Source: an uncultured Collinsella sp. (GTDB taxonomy: Bacteria > Actinomycetota > Coriobacteriia > Coriobacteriales > Coriobacteriaceae). From it: a stretch of 11,838 nt of DNA. This document shows positions 7,209-11,838 of the stretch, one piece after another (within the stretch, counting starts at the first letter, position 1; each line of letters starts with the position of its first letter). The notes below the pieces were generated by a model, which saw only the letters and a program-made list of their open reading frames with translations, did not search any database and had not been told where the DNA came from. Where the stretch lies: NCBI GenBank assembly GCA_900544995.1, contig UQXC01000061.1, forward strand, positions 1-11,838, given 5' to 3'. The position numbers and the translations under genes were made by a program.

Positions 7209-9089
7209 CTAAATCGTGGGAAACGCGACAACGTCGGCGGGGCGTGCCAACGTCTCGGCAATTTGGTCTTGCACCTCGAGCAGGCAATCGAGCAGCAACG
7301 GGTTAAAGGTACCGCACTTACCGTCCAGAATCATCTGGATCGCTTCCTCGTGCGGGATAGCGTCCTTGTACACGCGCACGCTCGTCAGGGCATCGTACAC
7401 GTCGGCCACCGAAACCACCTGTGCGGCAATGGGAATTTCGTCGCCCTTAAGGCCATCGGGATAACCCTTGCCGTCCCAGCGCTCGTGATGCCAACGCGCA
7501 ATCTGGTACGCATATTCCATAAGCGCATTGCCGGCGTGATGGCTACCCAGCTCAAGCAGCATGTCGGCGCCCATCGTGGTATGCGTCTTCATAATCTCGA
7601 ACTCCTCGGGCGTAAGGCGTCCGGGCTTGTTGAGAATCGCATCGTCAATCGACATCTTGCCGATATCGTGCAGCGCCGAAGCCAGGGCAATCGTGGAGCG
7701 TTCCTCATTGTCGAGGGAGATCGTGCCGCTACGCTGGACCAAACAGCCAAGCAGCAGCTCGGTCAGCTTTTCGATGTTCGTAACGTGCCTGCCGCTCTCG
7801 CCGTTGCGAAGCTCCATGACGCCGGCCATGATGTCGATGAGCATGCGGCTGTTTTTGACGCGCTCGTTGTACTGCTGGGACAGCAGGTTTGTCAGGCGGC
7901 GCTGTTTGGCGTATAGGCGGATGGTGTTGCTTACACGGCGGCGCACGACACGGGAGTCAAACGGGCGGTTGATATAGTCCGAGGCGCCCAGCTCGTACGC
8001 GCGCAGAACCACATCGTCGGATTCTTCGCTCGAAATCATGATGACAAGCAGATTGTCAACAACCGATCGGCGCGACAGATCGGCCAGTACCTCAAAGCCG
8101 CTCACGCCCGGCATGACAATATCCAGCAGCACGAGCGACAACTCATCGCCATAGCGGTCGACCATATCGAGCGCCGTACGACCGTTGGCGGCCTCGAGGA
8201 TGCAATACTCGTCCTTGAGCATCTCGTTGAGAATGGCTCGGTTCATGTCGGAGTCATCGACAATAAGCACCAAAGGCTTTTCGCTTTGGAAGGCTTCGAT
8301 GGAATCGGCGTCGGTCACGACCGTACCGGCTTTTGCCTTAGCGCGGCTCAATAACTGGAAAGCGCGGCCAACTCCCTCATCGACCGTCTCGCCATGAATG
8401 CGAACGCCACCAATACATGCCGTCAAGCTCACGTACTCATGGCCCGGAACAATCGTGGCATGAACGGCATCGGACACCTGGTGCAGGCGACGGGTGAAGT
8501 CATCGGAGGGAATATTGGGCATGACGACCACAAACTTGTCGCAGCCATAGCGTACAAGCTCGTCAGTCGAACGAATTCCGCTGCGTATGGCTGTCGCCAC
8601 GGCACCGAGCGCAAGGTCGCCGGCATGACGGCCACATGTATCGTTGAAGACCCTAAAATCATCAAGGTCGATCACCGCAACGCCGGCATTCATGCGGGCG
8701 CTACGGAGCTTTTCCTCGTAATATCGGCGATTGCGCACACCCGTCAGCACGTCGGTGTAGACGAGGTCCTCTTCTGCAGCCTCTTGCTCATCGATCGGAC
8801 GCACCATCAGCAGGACGTGAGGCTCGCCCTCGACCTTCAGAGGGCGCAGGCGAGCGCGGTACTCGGTACCATCATTGAGCAGCTGCTCCGATACATCATC
8901 GGAACCTGCCAAGGCCTCAAGACTTGACTGGCGCAGACAAGGGCACCGATTGCCGGCGAGCAGGCAGTTAGGCTCGCTCTTAATCTGATCGGCCGACAGC
9001 AAACGCACCACGGGGTAGGTCTTCGCGACGCGGGCGACCTCAGCGGCAGCCTCCTCGTCGGTTAGATTGACCTCGTGATTATTGAGCAT
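7209..9089 (-). CDS. Sensor-GGDEF(degenerate)-REC-HD-GYP protein, probable c-di-GMP phosphodiesterase
   Basis: The 626-residue cytoplasmic protein has four parts. Residues about 25-100 look like a small PAS-type sensor containing C42, C49 and C51. Residues about 108-262 are a GGDEF domain in which the motif reads GCDKF (182-186), so cyclase activity is doubtful, while RSTD (173-176) sits where the c-di-GMP inhibitory-site RxxD is expected. Residues about 271-392 are a receiver with D278, D279, phospho-acceptor D323 and S353, but NRPF (374-377) in place of KPF. Residues about 415-615 are an HD-GYP domain with H474-D475 (HDIGK), H503, HHERWDGKGYP (534-544) and D563, all apparently intact. The likely role is phospho-regulated hydrolysis of cyclic-di-GMP. 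AAAGGG lies 6 nt before the ATG. The HPt gene follows. No transmembrane segment is seen. Confidence 0.92.
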   Translation of the reverse strand: MLNNHEVNLTDEEAAAEVARVAKTYPVVRLLSADQIKSEPNCLLAGNRCPCLRQSSLEALAGSDDVSEQLLNDGTEYRARLRPLKVEGEPHVLLMVRPIDEQEAAEEDLVYTDVLTGVRNRRYYEEKLRSARMNAGVAVIDLDDFRVFNDTCGRHAGDLALGAVATAIRSGIRSTDELVRYGCDKFVVVMPNIPSDDFTRRLHQVSDAVHATIVPGHEYVSLTACIGGVRIHGETVDEGVGRAFQLLSRAKAKAGTVVTDADSIEAFQSEKPLVLIVDDSDMNRAILNEMLKDEYCILEAANGRTALDMVDRYGDELSLVLLDIVMPGVSGFEVLADLSRRSVVDNLLVIMISSEESDDVVLRAYELGASDYINRPFDSRVVRRRVSNTIRLYAKQRRLTNLLSQQYNERVKNSRMLIDIMAGVMELRNGESGRHVTNIEKLTELLLGCLVQRSGTISLDNEERSTIALASALHDIGKMSIDDAILNKPGRLTPEEFEIMKTHTTMGADMLLELGSHHAGNALMEYAYQIARWHHERWDGKGYPDGLKGDEIPIAAQVVSVADVYDALTSVRVYKDAIPHEEAIQMILDGKCGTFNPLLLDCLLEVQDQIAETLARPADVVAFPTI

Positions 9090-9300
9090 ATGGGGCCCTT
9101 TCTATCGTTACGCACGGCAACGGTGCATATCAATTGGTACAAGGGTAACATCTAACAGCTGAAGGCAAACGCGCGATTATCGTTGCATTTTTATGACCTG
9201 GCAAACGGCGGTAATGGAGCCGCGGGCGCGCGGTTATGGACGCATTCGTTAACAATGACGAAACGCTAACAGCCCCTCTCCCCGCAGGTCATCGAGCGTG

Positions 9301-10098
9301 CTAACGCTCCAAGACATCGCGAACGGCGTTTGCCGCCGTAACGGGGCGATCGCGCAGACCGTTATGCGCGCCCGGGATCGTCACAAGGGGGCAATCGAGA
9401 TATTCGGCAGCCGCTCGCGTACCAGCCTCGCGGGGTGTGTCGACCGAAAGCTCGCCGAGAAGCACAGCAGCAACGGACTTCGATGCGCAGACACTATCCC
9501 AATTGGGAACGTAAGTCATATTTGTTCCATATTCGTTCGCCATAAAGCAACGACCATTGCGCAGGGCATGTTTAACTTCCGCTTCGGTCGTCCCAGGAGC
9601 CTCGGGGTCCAAGTCGCCGAGGGCTCCCAAGAAAAGCCGGAGCGCCCTTGAAACCTTTCCAGCCGCAATCATATCGAGCAAAACCGGAGCTGCGCCCATA
9701 CCGACGCCTTCGGCCGACACAGCCGGCTCATGCAGAATCGCACGGGCGACGAGATGGGGTTCAGTGCGAAGAAGCTCCAGCGCCACCAACGTACCGGCGC
9801 TATGCGCAAGCACATTTGCCGGAGCGCCAACGTGTTCGATCACGGCTTGCAGGTCGGCGGCCTGAGCGGCAAGATCATAGCTGTCGTCTGCCGCATCGCT
9901 GCTGTCACCGCAGCCGCGGCGGTCGTAGGCAATTACGCGGTAGTTGCGGCTGAGCTCACAAGCGATACCGTCGAAAAATGTGCCGTCGACACAAGCGCCG
10001 TGCACGCACACCAAGGCAGGAGCATCAGGCGACACATCCGGGCCGGCATATTCGCGACAGGCAATCGTAGTGCCCGCATTCTCGACCGTAAAATCCAT
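9301..10098 (-). CDS. Alpha/beta hydrolase fold protein
   Basis: The 265-residue protein has the alpha/beta hydrolase layout: oxyanion-hole stretch VCVHGAC (30-36), YDRRGCGDSS (58-67), the nucleophile elbow VLAHSAGTLVAL with S100, and the C-terminal histidine in PGAHNG (H245). The elbow reads AHSAG instead of GHSxG. The position where the triad aspartate usually stands (GxxD before TP) is S218 in GELSVDTP (215-222), so the acid must be D220, E216 or another residue such as E124. No signal peptide or membrane segment is seen. GGGGG at 10105-10109 is a possible ribosome binding site. It lies 211 nt upstream of the HD-GYP gene on the same strand and may be transcribed separately. The substrate is unknown. 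Confidence 0.85.
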   Translation of the reverse strand: MDFTVENAGTTIACREYAGPDVSPDAPALVCVHGACVDGTFFDGIACELSRNYRVIAYDRRGCGDSSDAADDSYDLAAQAADLQAVIEHVGAPANVLAHSAGTLVALELLRTEPHLVARAILHEPAVSAEGVGMGAAPVLLDMIAAGKVSRALRLFLGALGDLDPEAPGTTEAEVKHALRNGRCFMANEYGTNMTYVPNWDSVCASKSVAAVLLGELSVDTPREAGTRAAAEYLDCPLVTIPGAHNGLRDRPVTAANAVRDVLER

Positions 10099-10250
10099 GT
10101 TGTGCCCCCATCATCAATGCTCATCCAGTTGCACGTCAGTGCGGCTGAATGGACCCGCATTGCCTTACGCCTTGTTAACAGATTAACTGTACCCGACCCG
10201 AGACTTTTCATGGCACGACATAATGAGCGACGTGAAAAAACGAAACTTGT

Positions 10251-10292
10251 AAAGCAAGAGCCCGCACCTTGCTTTGGAGCCGATGCTATGCT
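10251..10292 (+). promoter_or_regulatory. Possible extended -10 promoter with overlapping palindrome, radical SAM gene
   Basis: TGCTATGCT (10284-10292) fits an extended -10 element 32 nt before the start codon; no good -35 is present. An inverted repeat AAAGCAAG (10251-10258) / CTTGCTTT (10268-10275) with a 9-nt loop covers the place a -35 would occupy and could be a regulator site. Both calls rest on pattern only. Confidence 0.3.
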
Positions 10293-10323
10293 TAGGCACA
10301 ATTGTCTTGAGGAGCATATGCCT

Positions 10324-11100
10324 ATGTCTACGTTTTTGAATGCCAGCCCCATCTTTGGCCCCGTTCGCAGCCGTCGCCTTGGCCTTTCGCTCGGCGTCAA
10401 CATGATGCCGGCCAGCGGCAAAATCTGCACGTTCGACTGCATTTACTGCGAAAACGGCCTCAACGCCGAGCGCCCCTGCCATGAGCCGTACAACACGGCT
10501 GCCGTGGTACTCGACGCGCTCGAGGCAAAGCTGCGCGAGATGGCAGCCGAGGGCGAGCTCCCCGATGTGATCACCTTCGCAGGCAACGGCGAGCCCACCG
10601 CCGCACCGGAGTTTCCTCAGGCCATCGCCGGCGCCGTCGCGCTGCGCGACGAGCTTGCCCCAAACTCCAAGATCGCCGTGCTCTCCAACGGCACGCGCGC
10701 CGACCGTCCCCAGGTACACGATGCGCTCATGATGGTCGACGACAACATCCTCAAGCTCGATACCGTCGACCCGGCGTTTATCCAGCTGCTCGACCAGCCC
10801 GTTGGCCCCTACGACGTCGAGCACCAGATCGAGACGTTCGCAAGCTTTGACGGTCACGTTATTATCCAGACGATCTTTTTGAACGGCGAGTATCAGGGCA
10901 AGCTCATCGACAACACCGGCGAGGAGTACGTCGCCCCCTGGCTCGCGGCGCTTGAGCGCATTCGCCCACAAGAAGCGACCATCTACACGGTGGCGCGCGA
11001 GACACCGGTCGCCGGCCTTGCCAAAGCGGCGCCCGACGTCCTCGACGCCATTGCCGCGCGCGTCCAAGCCCTCGGCATTCCCTGCCAAGTAAGCTACTAG
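10324..11100 (+). CDS. Radical SAM protein, COG0731 (wyosine-synthase-like) type
   Basis: The 258-residue protein binds a 4Fe-4S cluster through CTFDCIYC (C35, C39, C42) and S-adenosylmethionine through a GNGEPT motif (87-92). FGPVRSRRLGLSLGV (11-25) before the cysteines is the hallmark of COG0731, the group that includes archaeal Taw1/TYW1 tRNA wyosine enzymes. Bacterial members are, as far as I know, of unknown function, and wyosine itself is not a bacterial modification. The frame stays open far upstream, but GAGGAG at 10309-10314 lies 9 nt before the ATG at 10324 and only 3 nt before an in-frame ATG at 10318. The 10324 start also begins where family similarity starts. It is apparently monocistronic, with a long inverted repeat 36 nt after the stop. 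Confidence 0.87.
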   Translation: MSTFLNASPIFGPVRSRRLGLSLGVNMMPASGKICTFDCIYCENGLNAERPCHEPYNTAAVVLDALEAKLREMAAEGELPDVITFAGNGEPTAAPEFPQAIAGAVALRDELAPNSKIAVLSNGTRADRPQVHDALMMVDDNILKLDTVDPAFIQLLDQPVGPYDVEHQIETFASFDGHVIIQTIFLNGEYQGKLIDNTGEEYVAPWLAALERIRPQEATIYTVARETPVAGLAKAAPDVLDAIAARVQALGIPCQVSY

Positions 11101-11135
11101 CACGCAGCAGCCAGTGCCCGCCATCCCGCTCCATC

Positions 11136-11202
11136 AGTTGCGGTGATATAGTTCCTATTTATGCTGTTAAACCGCTTAAATCGGAACTATATCACCGCAA
11201 CT
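11136..11202. repeat. 67-bp element with perfect 20-bp inverted arms
   Basis: The arms 11136-11155 and 11183-11202 are perfectly complementary over 20 bp. After one mismatch the pairing continues for 5 bp more (11157-11161 with 11177-11181), leaving a loop of about 15 nt. Only TTT follows on either side, so it is not a classic T-tailed terminator, although it may end the radical SAM transcript 36 nt upstream. Arm length and perfection suggest a recent dispersed repeat (MITE- or REP-like) or a structured RNA. Confidence 0.75.
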
Positions 11203-11223
11203 TTAATGGACGCGTGGGTGGGC

Positions 11224-11229
11224 TATACT
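11224..11229 (+). promoter_or_regulatory. Possible -10 box of the aminopeptidase gene
   Basis: TATACT matches the -10 consensus at 5 of 6 positions and lies 25 nt before the start codon. The expected -35 position (about 11201-11206) falls at the edge of the right arm of the long inverted repeat and matches the consensus poorly, so the call is tentative. Confidence 0.4.
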
Positions 11230-11254
11230 AGCTGCGGATGAAAGGAAGTTAGCC

Positions 11255-11838
11255 ATGTATGACAAAGGACCCGTGCCCGGCCGCAACGACGCTTGCTGGT
11301 GCGGCAGCGGTAAAAAATATAAGAAATGCCACAGTGCCTTTGATGAGCGCCTCGAGCGCTTGTGGGAAGAGGGCTGGGAGGTTCTGCCCCGCACGCTCTA
11401 CAAGACGCCCACCGATATCGAGGGCATCAAGCGCTCGGCCGCCATCAACGTGGGCGTGCTCGATTATGTGGGCGAGCATATCGCCGCAGGCATGACCACC
11501 AACCAGATCGACCAGATGATCTACGACTACACCGTCGAGCACGGCGGCACGCCGGCCGATCTCAACTACGAGGGCTATCCCAAGAGCGTGTGCACCTCAA
11601 TCAACGACGTGGTCTGTCACGGTATCCCCTGCGATACGGATGTGCTGCACGAAGGCGACATCATCAACGTGGATTGCTCCACGATCTTGGACGGCTACTT
11701 TAGCGACTCGAGCCGCATGTTCTGCATCGGCGAGGTTTCTGCCGAGCGCCAGCGCCTGGTCGACGTCACCCGCGCCAGCGTGGAGGCGGGCCTGGCCGCC
11801 GTTAAGCCGTGGCTGTCACTGTCCGTGATGGCCGAATC
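11255..11838 (+). CDS. map: Methionine aminopeptidase with N-terminal SEC-C motif (3' end cut by window)
   Basis: The first 194 residues are visible with no stop before the window end. Methionine aminopeptidase type I removes the initiator methionine from new proteins in the cytosol. Residues 14-26 form a SEC-C zinc motif (CWCGSGKKYKKCH, C14, C16, C25, H26), joined by a short linker to the pita-bread domain from about 50. SINDVVCHGIP gives H122, and INVDCSTILDGYFSDSSRMF gives metal ligands D140 and D151. The spacing H122-D140-D151 equals H79-D97-D108 of E. coli. The remaining ligands (a histidine and two glutamates) lie beyond the edge. AAAGGAAG at 11241-11248 supports the ATG. The SEC-C part is absent from the E. 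coli enzyme and resembles a ribosome-contacting zinc module. Confidence 0.92.
   Translation, partial: MYDKGPVPGRNDACWCGSGKKYKKCHSAFDERLERLWEEGWEVLPRTLYKTPTDIEGIKRSAAINVGVLDYVGEHIAAGMTTNQIDQMIYDYTVEHGGTPADLNYEGYPKSVCTSINDVVCHGIPCDTDVLHEGDIINVDCSTILDGYFSDSSRMFCIGEVSAERQRLVDVTRASVEAGLAAVKPWLSLSVMAE

Noticed and set aside
6870..7916. 348-residue open frame on the plus strand
   Set aside because: It is antisense to the HPt and HD-GYP genes, which carry intact motifs; the frame shows no domain.
9090..9300. Promoter and terminator elements between the alpha/beta hydrolase and HD-GYP genes
   Set aside because: TTGATA/TAACGA and similar pairs on the minus strand match the consensus too poorly. A small hairpin over the hydrolase stop codon (9294-9309) has no T tract.
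10318..10320. Alternative ATG two codons before the chosen radical SAM start
   Set aside because: Only 3 nt separate it from GAGGAG, too close for efficient initiation, whereas the ATG at 10324 has 9-nt spacing.
9730..10323. Long N-terminal extension of the radical SAM reading frame
   Set aside because: The frame is open by chance across the antisense of the alpha/beta hydrolase gene. A strong ribosome binding site and the start of family similarity both put the start at 10324.

Overview
The window is GC-rich, densely coded bacterial chromosome. The protein families present, the GC-skewed codon use and the type of intergenic hairpins suggest a gut actinobacterium of the class Coriobacteriia, possibly Collinsella. 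This is inferred from family resemblance and was not tested by any search. No rRNA, tRNA, CRISPR array, transposase or phage gene is visible.

Layout from left to right. Positions 1-238 are intergenic with no gene I can support. Positions 239-2020 (+) encode a thiamine-diphosphate enzyme of the 1-deoxy-D-xylulose-5-phosphate synthase (DXS) family. It is short and lacks several acceptor-binding residues of true DXS. A terminator follows, then a non-coding stretch (2061-2322) holding three different inverted repeats, two of them of the REP/RAYT-hairpin type. A clear promoter at 2323-2352 drives an amino-acid ABC importer of the GluBCDA type: lipoprotein binding protein (2396-3391), two permeases (3530-4189 and 4186-5019, overlapping by 4 nt) and ATPase (5056-5820). 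Next on the same strand is a class-I-amidotransferase-like gamma-glutamyl hydrolase (5908-6717). Its neighbourhood suggests that glutamate or gamma-glutamyl compounds are imported and hydrolysed together. A strong bidirectional terminator (6734-6784) closes this block.

Three genes lie on the minus strand. A two-gene signalling unit is read from 9089 down to 6828. It encodes a 626-residue protein with the order N-terminal sensor, degenerate GGDEF, receiver (REC), HD-GYP, followed 24 nt later by a stand-alone histidine phosphotransfer (HPt) protein. Together they look like a phosphorelay-controlled cyclic-di-GMP phosphodiesterase. Upstream of it is an alpha/beta hydrolase (10098-9301).

The last two genes are on the plus strand. 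One is a COG0731-type radical SAM protein (10324-11100). The other is a methionine aminopeptidase with an N-terminal SEC-C zinc motif, cut off by the window end (11255-11838). Between them is a 67-bp element with perfect 20-bp inverted arms.

The most unusual points are the DXS-like enzyme that has lost both phosphate-anchoring arginines, the GGDEF domain that lost its active site but kept its inhibitory-site motif, and the cluster of distinct palindromes.
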